Assembly: GCF_000620705.1 (NCBI RefSeq)
Contig: NZ_KK211172.1
Location: 132,431 to 196,430, forward strand
From: Nocardioides sp. URHA0020
GTDB lineage: Bacteria > Actinomycetota > Actinomycetes > Propionibacteriales > Nocardioidaceae
Direction of reading: 5' to 3'
DNA length: 64,000 nucleotides
Both the position numbers and the translations under genes were made by a program. Shown here piece by piece: positions 49,171 through 58,159 of the stretch (the stretch's first letter is position 1; every line of letters starts with the position of its first letter). Below the pieces are notes generated by a model that searched no databases, was not told the DNA's origin, and saw only the letters and a list, made by a program, of their open reading frames with translations.

Positions 49171-50208
49171 TCAGGAGGAGCTGGCGGCCACCCAGCGCTC
49201 GAGCGCAGCCTGGGCCGCGCCGGAGTCGACGGCCTCGGTCGCCCGGACCATCCCCGCCGCGAGCGCTGCCTGCGGCTCCTCGGTGGGCGCATCGTGCACG
49301 GCCAGAGCCGCCGCCGCGTTGAGGAGCACGGCGTCCCGCACCGGACCCGTCTCCCCCGCAAGCACCCGGCGTACGACGTCGGCGTTGTGAGCGGCGTCGC
49401 CACCGCGCAGCGCCTCCGTGGTGCCGCGCGGGACGCCGAGCTCCGTGGGGTCGACCACGCTCTGCGTGACCTGACCCCCGTGCACCCGCCACACCCGCGA
49501 GGTGGTCGTCGTGGTGAGCTCGTCGAGCCCGTCGTCCCCGCGGAAGACCCACGCGTCGACACCGCGGCCGGCGAAGACGCCCGCCATCACCGGCGCCTGG
49601 CGCGGGTCGGCGCAGCCGATCGCCTGGGCACCGGCGCGAGCCGGGTTGGTCAGCGGACCGAGCAGGTTGAAGGTGGTGCCGATGCCCAGCTCGCGCCGGG
49701 CGACCGCCGCGTGCCGCATCGCGGGGTGGAAGGTCGCCGCGAAGCAGAACGTGATGCCGGCCTCGGCGGCCACGGCCGCGACCCGCTCGGGTGCGAGGTC
49801 CAGCCGGATGCCGAGCTGCTCGAGGACGTCGGCGGAGCCGGACTTCGACGACGCGGAGCGGTTGCCGTGCTTGACCACCTTCGCACCGGCGCCGGCGGCC
49901 ACGATCGCTGCCATGGTGGAGATGTTGACCGACATCGAGCGGTCCCCGCCGGTGCCGACGATGTCGAGCAGGCGGCCGGGGATCGAGAGCGGGGTCGCGA
50001 CGGCGTACATCGCCTCGACCAGCCCGAGGACCTCCTCGATGGTCTCGCCCTTGGCCCGGAGGGCGACCGCGAAGCCCGCGATCTGCGCCGGGGTGGCCTC
50101 GCCGGAGAGCAGCTCCCGCATCGCCCAGGCGGTCTGCGTCGTGTCGAGGTCGGTGCCCGCGACCAGGGCGCCGAGGACCTCGCTCCAGCTCGTGTGCTGA
50201 GCGCTCAC
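49171..50208 (-). CDS. trpD: Anthranilate phosphoribosyltransferase
   Basis: Second step of tryptophan synthesis: anthranilate plus PRPP gives phosphoribosyl-anthranilate. The 345-aa protein has LLDIVGTGGDRSMSVNIST, the PRPP-binding KHGNRSASSKSGSADVLEQ, the anthranilate region TFCFAATFHPAMRHAA and FNLLGPLTNPA. GTG 50208 overlaps the stop of the receiver-like gene by 4 bp. It lies beside ctaE, as in mycobacteria, and no other trp gene is adjacent. Its 3' end is 12 nt from the convergent surface protein gene. Confidence 0.94.
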   Translation of the reverse strand: MSAQHTSWSEVLGALVAGTDLDTTQTAWAMRELLSGEATPAQIAGFAVALRAKGETIEEVLGLVEAMYAVATPLSIPGRLLDIVGTGGDRSMSVNISTMAAIVAAGAGAKVVKHGNRSASSKSGSADVLEQLGIRLDLAPERVAAVAAEAGITFCFAATFHPAMRHAAVARRELGIGTTFNLLGPLTNPARAGAQAIGCADPRQAPVMAGVFAGRGVDAWVFRGDDGLDELTTTTTSRVWRVHGGQVTQSVVDPTELGVPRGTTEALRGGDAAHNADVVRRVLAGETGPVRDAVLLNAAAALAVHDAPTEEPQAALAAGMVRATEAVDSGAAQAALERWVAASSS

Positions 50209-50624
50209 GTGGTGGCAGGCACGCGCGAGCGCAGCAGCGCGACGACCGTCTCGGCCAGCTGGATCGGGTCCAGCGGGTGCGGTACGGCGCCCTCGGCCCG
50301 CGACCACGTCGCCAGCCAGGCGTCCTGCGGCCGGCCGGTCAGCACGACGACGGGCGGGCACTGGTAGATCTCGTCCTTGAGCTGCTTCGCGATGCCCATC
50401 CCACCGGCGGGCGCCGCCTCGCCGTCCAGGATCGCCAGGTCGATCGCGCCGGAGTCCATGTTCTGGATGACGACCGGCTCCGTGGCGACCTCGACGTACT
50501 CGAGCTCGGGCAGGTCCGGGTGCGGTCTGCGGCCGAGGGCCAGGATGACCTGCTGGCGGGTGTTCACGTCGTCGCTGTAGACGAGCACCTTCAACGGGGC
50601 CGTCGGGGAGGTCGAGTCGCTCAC
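50205..50624 (-). CDS. Atypical response-regulator receiver-like protein
   Basis: A 139-aa single domain with the receiver fold. KVLVYSDDVNTRQQVILALG has the acidic pair, DLAILDGEAAPAGGMG the possible phosphoacceptor Asp, and VVVLTGRPQDAWLA the Thr. The expected Lys before the last strand is replaced: EGAVPHPLDPIQ has His. There is no output domain. It may be a pseudo-receiver that works without phosphorylation. GTG 50624 is chosen because the longer frame overlaps the neighbouring gene's end. It is coupled to trpD by a GTGA overlap. Confidence 0.72.
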   Translation of the reverse strand: MSDSTSPTAPLKVLVYSDDVNTRQQVILALGRRPHPDLPELEYVEVATEPVVIQNMDSGAIDLAILDGEAAPAGGMGIAKQLKDEIYQCPPVVVLTGRPQDAWLATWSRAEGAVPHPLDPIQLAETVVALLRSRVPATT

Positions 50625-50634
50625 GTTCGCGAGC

Positions 50635-51603
50635 CTACCGGTCACCGTCGGCCGCGCGGGCGGTTGCCGCGCGTTCGGCCTCGGCACGTTCGCGCGCCTC
50701 GAGCAGGTCGAGGCGCCGGTCCTCCCGGCTCGCCTCCTGCATCGACTGGCGCACCCACTGCACGAAGAGCACCCCGAAGAGCACCAGCGCGATCAGGTCG
50801 CCCGAGCCCCACAGGATGCCGCCGGCGAGGTGCTGGTCGTCGATCGGCGCCGGCAGCCAGCTGCCCATCGGGCCGTCGTGCAGGTCGGCGTAGTGCGACC
50901 CGCCGATGATGTCCTCCTCGGCCATGATCGTGACGCCGAGGAAGGCGTGGAACGGCAGCGTCAGGACGACGAGCAGCATCCGGAACGGGTAGCCCACCCG
51001 CCCCGGGAGCGGGTCGATGCCCACGATCGGCCAGAAGAAGAGGCAGCCGACCACCACGAGGTGGATGTGCATCATCTCGTGGAGGTACGTCGAGTCGAGC
51101 GTGGCCGGGTACCAGCCGGAGAAGTAGAGCGCCCAGGGCGAGATGACGTACAGCAGGAACGTCAGCGGGGGGAACGACAGGACCCGGGCGACCCGGGAGT
51201 GCAGGACGACCAGCAGCCAGCGGCGCGGGGCCGCCGGCAGCGTCCGCAGCGCCAGCGTCACGGGGGCGCCGAGCGCGAGCGTCATCGGCACCAGCATCGA
51301 GAGGATCATGTGCTGGACCATGTGGACGCTGATCAGCGTGTCGTCGTACGTCCCGAGGCCGGAGGCGGTCGCGAAGTAGAAGAGCCCCATCCCGACCGGC
51401 ACGAACGAGATCGTGCGGCCGATCGGCCACCGGTCCCCGCGCCGGTGCAGCTTGACGACGCCCCAGACGTACAGGCCGGCGACCCAGACCGTCAGGACGA
51501 AGGCGACCGGCTGCAGCGACCACCCCGTGAAGACCGTGCTGAGGGTGAACCGAGGCAGGTCGGACTCGGTGTCGAGGGCGGCGATGAGGTCGGGGACGAG
51601 CAC
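50635..51603 (-). CDS. ctaG: Cytochrome c oxidase assembly factor CtaG-like (caa3 type)
   Basis: A 322-aa polytopic membrane protein of the caa3_CtaG family with about seven helices. Conserved elements include LISVHMVQHMILSMLVPM, with the histidines of the H-x3-H type, and LHEMMHIHLVVVGCLFFWPIVG, also His-rich. These residues are thought to handle copper for the oxidase. The C-terminal tail is charged (ASREDRRLDLLEARERA). GTG 51603 is the only start upstream of the first helix. It is divergent from ctaE, whose product is an oxidase subunit, so the link to oxidase assembly is direct. Confidence 0.87.
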   Translation of the reverse strand: MLVPDLIAALDTESDLPRFTLSTVFTGWSLQPVAFVLTVWVAGLYVWGVVKLHRRGDRWPIGRTISFVPVGMGLFYFATASGLGTYDDTLISVHMVQHMILSMLVPMTLALGAPVTLALRTLPAAPRRWLLVVLHSRVARVLSFPPLTFLLYVISPWALYFSGWYPATLDSTYLHEMMHIHLVVVGCLFFWPIVGIDPLPGRVGYPFRMLLVVLTLPFHAFLGVTIMAEEDIIGGSHYADLHDGPMGSWLPAPIDDQHLAGGILWGSGDLIALVLFGVLFVQWVRQSMQEASREDRRLDLLEARERAEAERAATARAADGDR

Positions 51604-51676
51604 ATTGTGAACTTTATGACGCCGAAACCGAGGGGGTCGGGGTGCCCTCCCTCCCCGGTCACGACATAATGATCTG

Positions 51677-52315
51677 GTGGCGACAGCAACAGCGATCCCA
51701 GCGTCCCGTCTGCACGGGCACCACGACCGTCCGAGCATGGTCTCGGTCGGCACGATCATCTGGCTCTCCAGCGAGCTGATGTTCTTCGCGGCCCTGTTCG
51801 CGTCGTACTTCACGATCCGAGCGGTGAGCCCCGAGCTGTGGGCCGACAACACCGCCGTCCTGAACGTGCCGTTCGCCTCGGTCAACACCACGATCCTGGT
51901 GCTGTCCTCGCTGACCTGCCAGCTCGGCGTCTTCGCGGCCGAGCGTGGCCAGGTCGGCCGCACCGGCTCGGTCCTCAACGTGCGGGGCTGGGGTCTGCGC
52001 GAGTGGTTCGTGCTCACCTACATCATGGGCGCGATCTTCATCGGCGGGCAGGCCACCGAGTACGCCTCCCTCGTCCGCGAGGGCGTCACCATCCAGGACT
52101 CGGCCTACGGGACGATGTTCTACCTGACCACCGGCTTCCACGGTCTGCACGTGACGGGTGGGCTGATCGCCTTCCTCTTCGTGCTCGGCCGGACGCTGGT
52201 CGCGAAGAAGTTCACCCACGAGCAGGCCGTGAGCGCCATCGTCGTGTCGTACTACTGGCACTTCGTCGATGTCGTGTGGATCGGCCTCTTCGCCACGATC
52301 TACCTCGTCAAGTAG
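51677..52315 (+). CDS. ctaE: Cytochrome c oxidase subunit III
   Basis: A 212-aa subunit of the aa3 oxidase with five membrane helices, the short actinobacterial form. It has GTIIWLSSELMFFAALFASY, the characteristic IGGQATEYASLVREG, TTGFHGLHVTGGLIAFLFV and SYYWHFVDVVWIGLF. The Glu and His residues typical of subunit III are present. The start is GTG 51677. It begins the ctaE-qcrCAB operon; qcrC follows 48 nt downstream. It is divergent from ctaG, sharing a 73-bp promoter region. Confidence 0.95.
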   Translation: MATATAIPASRLHGHHDRPSMVSVGTIIWLSSELMFFAALFASYFTIRAVSPELWADNTAVLNVPFASVNTTILVLSSLTCQLGVFAAERGQVGRTGSVLNVRGWGLREWFVLTYIMGAIFIGGQATEYASLVREGVTIQDSAYGTMFYLTTGFHGLHVTGGLIAFLFVLGRTLVAKKFTHEQAVSAIVVSYYWHFVDVVWIGLFATIYLVK

Positions 52316-52363
52316 TAGCGCCGCGCGGCAACCGAACCGGACCCAGAAACCGAAGGACATGAT

Positions 52364-53239
52364 GTGCGACTTCTGAACCGCTCGGCGGGTCGACTCTCGC
52401 GGCACCGCCGCGGCCCCCTCGCGGGCATGCTCGTCATCATCGCGGGCCTGCTGCTCACGGGCGGGATCTTCACCGCCCTCGTCAACACCACCGCCTCGGC
52501 CGACGAGACGGTCTCCAGCGCCGACCAGGTCGCCCAGGGGCGGCAGCTGTTCCTGGTGAGCTGCTCCTTCTGCCACGGCCAGAACGGCGAGGGCGTCCGC
52601 ACCGAGGACGGCAACCAGATCGGCCCGCCGCTCGCCGGTGTCGGTGCCGCCGCGGTCGACTTCCAGGTCGGCACCGGCCGGATGCCCATGGTCCAGCCCG
52701 GCGCGCAGGTGCCGAGCAAGCCCGAGTCCTTCACCGACGAGGAGACCGCCGCGCTCGCGGCGTACGTCGCCTCGCTGGGCCCCGGCCCGGCGATCCCGGA
52801 CGAGAGCGACTACAGCATCGAGGGCCTGTCGGACAGCGAGCGGGAGCAGGCGATCGCCAACGGTGGTCAGATCTTCCTCACGAACTGCACGGCCTGCCAC
52901 AACTTCGAGGGCTCCGGCGGCGCCATGCCGCGCGGCGGCTACGCACCCAACCTGCACTCGACCAGCGCGCGCCACATCTACGAGGCGATGCTGACCGGCC
53001 CGCAGAACATGCCGAACTTCGCCAACGGCAACCTCTCCCCCGAGGAGAAGCGCGACGTGATCGCGTACCTCTACTCGCTGCGTGAGATGCCCAGCTACGG
53101 CGGGTTCGGCCTCGGCGGCCTCGGCCCCGTCCCCGAGGGCCTCGCGGCCTGGCTGCTGGGGATCGGCGGCCTCGTCGGGTTCGCGGTCTGGATCGCGGCC
53201 CACACGACCCGGACCAACAAGAAGAAGGTGGAGGCGTGA
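52364..53239 (+). CDS. qcrC: Diheme cytochrome c subunit of the bcc complex
   Basis: A 291-aa membrane-anchored cytochrome. An N-terminal helix (LAGMLVIIAGLLLTGGIFTAL) is followed by two c-type domains, each with a CxxCH heme site, CSFCHGQNGEGV and CTACHNFEGSGG, and the Met ligands in GRMPMV and NMPNF. A C-terminal helix (AWLLGIGGLVGFAVWIAA) anchors the other side. The two hemes link the bc1 part directly to the aa3 oxidase, replacing a soluble cytochrome c. The start is GTG 52364, with GAAGGA upstream. It overlaps qcrA by 4 bp. Confidence 0.96.
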   Translation: MRLLNRSAGRLSRHRRGPLAGMLVIIAGLLLTGGIFTALVNTTASADETVSSADQVAQGRQLFLVSCSFCHGQNGEGVRTEDGNQIGPPLAGVGAAAVDFQVGTGRMPMVQPGAQVPSKPESFTDEETAALAAYVASLGPGPAIPDESDYSIEGLSDSEREQAIANGGQIFLTNCTACHNFEGSGGAMPRGGYAPNLHSTSARHIYEAMLTGPQNMPNFANGNLSPEEKRDVIAYLYSLREMPSYGGFGLGGLGPVPEGLAAWLLGIGGLVGFAVWIAAHTTRTNKKKVEA

Positions 53240-54330
53240 GCACCCCTCCCATCGACCAGGCCCACGACGCGGGTCACGACGAGCCCGTGGACGAGAACCT
53301 CCCCGCCCGTGACGACCTCTTCGCCAACCCCGGCCTCGAGGAGCACCACTGGCGTCCGACGGACGTCGACCCCAAGGCCGAGAAGCGTGCCGAGCGGCAG
53401 GTCGCGGCGCTGTTCGCGCTGTCGGCGCTGTGCACCATCGGTCTGCTCGTCGCCTACGTCACCATCGACTCCGACGACACCGTCGGCGACCTCGGTGCGC
53501 AGAACCTGGCCTTCGGCCTCCTGCTGGCAGGCGCCCTGCTGGGCATCGGCATCGGCATCATCCAGTGGGCCCGCAAGCTGATGGCGGACGTCGAGATGGT
53601 CGAGTACCGCCACTCCGCCGCCTCCTCGGAGGAGGACCGCGCGGCCACCGTCCAGGCGCTCGCCGACGGGCTGGAGGAGTCCGGCATCGGCCGCCGTCCG
53701 CTGGTGCGCAACTCGCTGCTCGGCGCGGTCGGCCTGCTCGGCCTGCCCGCGATCGTCTTCCTGCGCGACCTCGGCCCGACCAACGCCCAGGTGGTCAAGA
53801 ACCCGCCGTTCATCGGCTCGGGTCTCGAGCACACGGTGTGGAAGAAGGGCATGCGCGTCGTCCGCGACGTCGTCGGCACCCCGATCAAGGCCTCCGACCT
53901 GCAGATCGGCGACCTGGTCAACGCGGAGCCCGAGGCTCTCTTCAACGGCGGCGAGGACGGCGAGCCCTTGGAGGGCGTCGCCCTGCAGGTTGCCAAGTCC
54001 AAGGGCGCCGTCGTGGTCGTCCGGATGCAGCCCGACGAGATCACCCCTGGCAAGGGACGCGAGAACTGGACGGTCGACGGCATCATCTGCTACTCGAAGA
54101 TCTGCACCCACGTCGGGTGCCCGATCTCCCTGTACGAGCGCACGACCCACCACCTGCTCTGCCCGTGCCACCAGTCGACCTTCGACCTGGCCGACTCCGC
54201 ACGTGTGGTCTTCGGACCTGCCGCCCGCCCACTCCCCCAGCTCGCGCTGGAGGTCGACAGCGAGGGCTACCTCACGGCCCAGGCCGACTTCGACGAACCC
54301 GTAGGACCTAGCTACTGGGAGCGTGGCTGA
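53236..54330 (+). CDS. qcrA: Rieske iron-sulfur subunit of the bcc complex
   Basis: A 364-aa subunit. About three membrane helices are present (ALFALSALCTIGLLVAYV, NLAFGLLLAGALLGIGIGII, LLGAVGLLGLPAIVFL), as in actinobacterial Rieske proteins. The 2Fe-2S cluster site is CTHVGCPI followed by LLCPCHQSTFD. It takes electrons from menaquinol. GTG 53236 overlaps the qcrC stop. It ends 2 nt before qcrB. The N-terminal 50 residues are an acidic cytoplasmic extension (VDENLPARDDLFANPGL). Confidence 0.96.
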   Translation: MSTPPIDQAHDAGHDEPVDENLPARDDLFANPGLEEHHWRPTDVDPKAEKRAERQVAALFALSALCTIGLLVAYVTIDSDDTVGDLGAQNLAFGLLLAGALLGIGIGIIQWARKLMADVEMVEYRHSAASSEEDRAATVQALADGLEESGIGRRPLVRNSLLGAVGLLGLPAIVFLRDLGPTNAQVVKNPPFIGSGLEHTVWKKGMRVVRDVVGTPIKASDLQIGDLVNAEPEALFNGGEDGEPLEGVALQVAKSKGAVVVVRMQPDEITPGKGRENWTVDGIICYSKICTHVGCPISLYERTTHHLLCPCHQSTFDLADSARVVFGPAARPLPQLALEVDSEGYLTAQADFDEPVGPSYWERG

Positions 54331-54332
54331 TC

Positions 54333-56087
54333 ATGGATACCAGCAAGGTCGCCAACAGCAACACCACGACTGCGGCCACGGCGAAGAAGCCGAGCCGGGC
54401 CGCCGCCGCTGCCACCTGGGCCGACGAGCGTCTCGGCCTGGCCGGCATGGCCAAGAAGAACCTGCGCAAGGTCTTCCCGGACCACTGGTCCTTCATGCTC
54501 GGCGAGATCGCCCTGTGGAGCTTCGTCGTCCTGCTGCTCACCGGCGTCTTCCTGACGCTGTGGTTCACGCCCAGCATGGGCGAGGTGCAGTACAACGGCA
54601 CCTACGAGCAGCTCCGCGGCATCCACATGTCCGAGGCCTTCGCCTCGACCCTGCGGATCTCGTTCGACGTCCGCGGTGGCCTGTTGATGCGCCAGATGCA
54701 CCACTGGGCGGCGATGCTCTTCGTCGCCTCGATGATGGTGCACCTGCTGCGCGTCTTCTTCACCGGCGCCTACCGCAAGCCGCGTGAGCTCAACTGGGTC
54801 ATCGGCTCGCTGCTGCTGCTCCTCGGCACGCTCGAGGGCTTCACCGGCTACTCGCTGCCCGACGACCTGCTGTCCGGCACCGGCATCCGTGCCGCGGACG
54901 GCTTCATCAAGGCGAGCCCCGTGGTCGGCTCGTACATGTCGTTCTTCCTCTTCGGCGGCGAGTTCCCGGGTGAGTCGATCATTCCGCGGCTCTACACGAT
55001 CCACGTGCTGCTGATCCCGGGCCTGCTGCTGGCCCTGATCGCCGCCCACATGCTGCTGCTCGTCTACCACAAGCACACCCAGTGGCCCGGCCCCGGCCGC
55101 ACCGAGAAGAACGTCGTGGGCTACCCGATGCTCCCGGTGTACGCCGCGAAGGCCGGTGGCTTCTTCTTCATCGTCTTCGGCGTCACCGCCTTCCTGGGTG
55201 GCCTGCTGTCGATCAACCCGGTGTGGAAGTACGGCCCGTACGACCCGTCCAAGGTCACCGCGGGCTCCCAGCCCGACTGGTACATGGGCTGGCCCGACGG
55301 CGCACTGCGGATCATGCCCGGCATCGAGACGCACCTCTGGGGCTACACGATCAGCTGGAACGTGATGCTGCCGATCCTGGTGCTGCCGATTGCGGCGTTC
55401 GCCTTCGTGATGATGCTGCCCTTCATCGACGCCTGGATCACCGGCGACAAGCGCGAGCACCACCTGCTGGAGCGCCCGCGCAACGCCCCGACCCGGACGG
55501 CCCTGATGGTCGCCCTGATGACGATGTACGGCCTCTTCTGGATCGCCGGCGGCAACGACATCATCGCGATCAAGCTGCACTCGTCGATCAACGCGATCAC
55601 CTACTTCCTGCGAGGGGCCGTCTTCATCGGCCCGGTGATCGCCTTCATCATCACGCGGCGCTGGTGCATCTCGCTGCAGCGCAAGGACAACGACACCCTG
55701 CTGCACGGCTACGAGACCGGCATCATCATGCGGTCCGCCGAGGGTGGCTACTCCGAGCGGCACCTGCCGCTCCCGGGCACGCGGGCCTACACGCTCACGG
55801 CTCGCGAGCGCGACCCGGCCCTCAACGGCGGTCCGAACGGTCACGGCACCGACGCCAACGGCGTCCCTGCTCCCGGCACGGGCCGGCTCGCCGGCTTCCA
55901 GCACCGCGTCCGCACGCTGTGGTGGGCCGACAACGTGCAGAAGCCCACGGTGGCGGAGCTCGAGGAGGGCCACCACCACGCGGAGCACGAGCACGAGCTC
56001 CAGGAGTCGACCGACGGCCACGCGGCTGACGGTCACCAGTTCGACGGCCACCACCTGGTCGAGGACGAGACCCTCCGCGGGCACTAG
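54333..56087 (+). CDS. qcrB: Cytochrome b subunit of the bcc complex
   Basis: A 584-aa membrane subunit with heme-ligand histidines in RQMHHWAAMLFVASMMVHLL and YTIHVLLIPGLLLALIAAHML. The Qo-site region has EGFTGYSLPDDLLSGTGIR. The protein has about eight to nine helices and a His-rich hydrophilic C-terminus (EGHHHAEHEHELQ), a tail that is variable in this phylum. It oxidises menaquinol with QcrA. ATG 54333 follows qcrA closely, and a strong terminator follows the gene. Confidence 0.96.
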   Translation: MDTSKVANSNTTTAATAKKPSRAAAAATWADERLGLAGMAKKNLRKVFPDHWSFMLGEIALWSFVVLLLTGVFLTLWFTPSMGEVQYNGTYEQLRGIHMSEAFASTLRISFDVRGGLLMRQMHHWAAMLFVASMMVHLLRVFFTGAYRKPRELNWVIGSLLLLLGTLEGFTGYSLPDDLLSGTGIRAADGFIKASPVVGSYMSFFLFGGEFPGESIIPRLYTIHVLLIPGLLLALIAAHMLLLVYHKHTQWPGPGRTEKNVVGYPMLPVYAAKAGGFFFIVFGVTAFLGGLLSINPVWKYGPYDPSKVTAGSQPDWYMGWPDGALRIMPGIETHLWGYTISWNVMLPILVLPIAAFAFVMMLPFIDAWITGDKREHHLLERPRNAPTRTALMVALMTMYGLFWIAGGNDIIAIKLHSSINAITYFLRGAVFIGPVIAFIITRRWCISLQRKDNDTLLHGYETGIIMRSAEGGYSERHLPLPGTRAYTLTARERDPALNGGPNGHGTDANGVPAPGTGRLAGFQHRVRTLWWADNVQKPTVAELEEGHHHAEHEHELQESTDGHAADGHQFDGHHLVEDETLRGH

Positions 56088-56101
56088 CACCAGAGACAGC
56101 G

Positions 56102-56141
56102 CGAAGGCCGTCCCACTCCCCTAGGAGTGAGGCGGCCTTCG
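56102..56141 (+). terminator. Transcription terminator after qcrB
   Basis: The outer stem CGAAGGCCG / CGGCCTTCG (56102-56110 and 56133-56141) encloses an inner stem CACTCC / GGAGTG (56114-56119 and 56124-56129) with a 4-nt loop. TCATTTGTC follows, a weak T-rich run. It lies 15 nt after the qcrB stop and ends the ctaE-qcrCAB operon. Confidence 0.8.
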
Positions 56142-56167
56142 TCATTTGTCGGGGGCGAGGGGCGCCC

Positions 56168-56787
56168 GCTGGTTGAGGTGCGAGGGCCGCCCCGGTGGTT
56201 GAGGTGCAAGGGCCGCCAGGCCCGAGCCTCGAAACCACGACCGCAGCCTGGTTGAGGTGGTTTCGAGGCTCGCCGCTAGCGCGGCTCACACCTCAACCAC
56301 CGGTACACGCTGGTTGAGGTGCGAGGGCCGCCCCGGTGGTTGAGGTGCAAGGGCCGCCAGGCCCGAGCCTCGAAACCACGACCGCAGCCTGGTTGAGGTG
56401 GTTTCGAGGCTCGCCGCTAGCGCGGCTCACACCTCAACCACCGGTACACGCTGGTTGAGGTGCGAGGGCCGCCCCGGTGGTTGAGGTGCAAGGGCCGCCA
56501 GGCCCGAGCCTCGAAACCACGACCGCACGCTGGTAGCGGTGGTTTCGAGGCTCCCCGCTAGCGCGGCTCACACCTCAACCACCGGTACACGCTGGTTGAG
56601 GTGCGCGAGGGCCGCCAGGCCCGAGCCTCGAAACCACAACGACGCGCCCGCCCGCTGGTGGCGGTGGTTTCGAGGCTCGCCGCTAGCGCGGCTCACACCT
56701 CAACCACCGGCACACGGTGGTTGAGGTGCGAGGGCGGCCCCCGGTGGTTGAGGTGCGAGGGCCGCCAGGCCCGAGCCTCGAAACCAC
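56168..56787. repeat. Tandem 141-bp array of palindromic repeat elements
   Basis: Units start at 56168, 56309 and 56450 with an exact 141-bp period. The first two appear identical and the third has a few substitutions. A shorter fourth unit (56591, 125 bp) and a partial fifth (56716) follow. Each full unit holds GTTGAGGTGCGAGGGCCG stretches, one element with a GGGCCGCCAGGCCC core and one with a GCCGCTAGCGCGGC core, ended by GTGGTTTCGAGG or CACCTCAACCAC. The same elements occur at 20963-21190. The array lies between the convergent qcrB and L,D-transpeptidase genes. Confidence 0.9.
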
Positions 56788-56856
56788 TGCGGCCCCGCGA
56801 CGACGATCCCGCTGCCGGCAGCAGCGCCTCGTGCACCCGCTGCGAGGCGCGATCGA

Positions 56857-58065
56857 TCAGGACAGCGCGGAGCCCTGCTGGAACTTCGAGAACGACTCGT
56901 TCCAGTCGCCGTAGCCGTTGCTGAAGGTCATCGGACGGTCGGTGCCGGTGTACTCCACGACGTCACCGCGGCGGCTCATGTCGAAGAGCCACTTCGCGTT
57001 GGCGTCGCTCATGCCGGTGCACCCGTGCGAGACGTTCGCGTAGCCCTGCTGGCCCACCGACCACGGCGCGCCGTGGATGAACTCACCCGAGTAGGTCAGC
57101 CGCATCGCCCACTTCACGTCGTCGAGGTCGTACGCCTCGGAGCCGGTGATGCCGACGGTCTCGGAGTTCATCCGCTTGGTCGAGAACTTCTCGATGATGA
57201 CCTTGACGCCGGAGCGGGTGGTGAAGCCGGGCTTGCCGGTGGTGATCGGGATGGTCTTGATCAGCTTGCCGTTGCTGAGCACCTTCATCTGGTGCGTCTT
57301 GGCGCTCACCTTGTAGACGTGGCGGGCGCCGACGTGGAAGTCGAGCTCGCGACTCTCCTGGCCGTAGATCCCGTTGCCGGCCGAGACGCTGTTGACGTCG
57401 ACGTCGACGTGGACGTCGGTGCCGGCCCGCCAGTAGTGCTTGGGGCGCCAGTGCGCCTCGGTGTCGCTGAGCCAGTGCCAGGCTCCCCGCTGGGCGGGCT
57501 GCGCGGTCACGGTCATGTGCTTCTCGAACGCCGCCCGATCGGTGACCGGCACGTCGAAGGTCACGATGACCGGCATCCCGACACCCACGGTCTCGTCCGC
57601 GAGCGGGGCGACCGAGGCATACGTCTGCTGCTCCAGCGAAAGCGCCTGGGTGGCGAACCTCAGGGTGCGGACGACCTGCTTGCCGTCGTCGCGGACCGCG
57701 GTCGTGCGCACGACGTACGACGCGCCGGGCTCCAGCCGTCCGGTCGCCTTCCAGCCGGAGCCGTCGGCGGCGACCTTGCCGGCGACGCTGCCACTGGCGG
57801 ACGTGGCCTCGACCGAGCGGATGGTGCCGCTGCGGGCCGTCAGCGTCAGGGCGGTGTCGACCGGGACGTCGGTGGCTCCCCGCTGGACGTTGGCGACCAG
57901 GCGGACCGGGACCACCGCCGAGGCACTCGGCGACGGTGAGTCGCTCGAGTCCCCGGAGACCGACGAGACGCCGGGCACGTCCTTGGAGTCGCAGGCGGTG
58001 AGCGCGAGCGCGGCCAGGATCAGGGCCGCGGTCGCCGCCCGCGGACGGAGGCCTCGGTCGGACAT
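56857..58065 (-). CDS. L,D-transpeptidase lipoprotein (YkuD domain with Ig-like domains)
   Basis: A 402-aa cell-wall cross-linking enzyme. It starts MSDRGLRPRAATAALIL with lipobox LALTACDS, so Cys is the lipid anchor. Two Ig-like domains span about 55-250 (VPVRLVANVQRGATDVPVDT, VGVGMPVIVTFDVPVTDR). The YkuD catalytic domain follows, with KTIPITTGKPGFTTRSG, FIHGAPWSVGQQG and the active-site SHGCTGMSDANAKWLFD. It forms 3-3 peptidoglycan cross-links. ATG 58065 is preceded by GGGGGAG at good spacing; the longer frame upstream is not supported. Confidence 0.93.
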   Translation of the reverse strand: MSDRGLRPRAATAALILAALALTACDSKDVPGVSSVSGDSSDSPSPSASAVVPVRLVANVQRGATDVPVDTALTLTARSGTIRSVEATSASGSVAGKVAADGSGWKATGRLEPGASYVVRTTAVRDDGKQVVRTLRFATQALSLEQQTYASVAPLADETVGVGMPVIVTFDVPVTDRAAFEKHMTVTAQPAQRGAWHWLSDTEAHWRPKHYWRAGTDVHVDVDVNSVSAGNGIYGQESRELDFHVGARHVYKVSAKTHQMKVLSNGKLIKTIPITTGKPGFTTRSGVKVIIEKFSTKRMNSETVGITGSEAYDLDDVKWAMRLTYSGEFIHGAPWSVGQQGYANVSHGCTGMSDANAKWLFDMSRRGDVVEYTGTDRPMTFSNGYGDWNESFSKFQQGSALS

Positions 58066-58159
58066 GCTGGAACTCCCCCGTGAAGCGTGTGTACGGTCCC
58101 TGCCAGGGTAACGGGCGAGCCCCAGGCTCTCCGATTCGACAGGCGGACCGGCCCCCGCC

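Larger units (their letters stand above)
56088..56856. other. 769-bp gene-free stretch: terminator and repeat array
   Basis: After the qcrB stop comes a rho-independent-like terminator (56102-56141), then the tandem palindromic repeat array (56168-56787), then about 70 bp up to the L,D-transpeptidase stop codon. The short frames across it translate repeat sequence and are not supported as genes. Confidence 0.7.

Noticed and set aside
56168..56787. The regular array as a CRISPR
   Set aside because: The repeating unit is 141 bp, contains internal palindromes, and has no unique spacers of 30-40 bp between short repeats. No cas gene is present.
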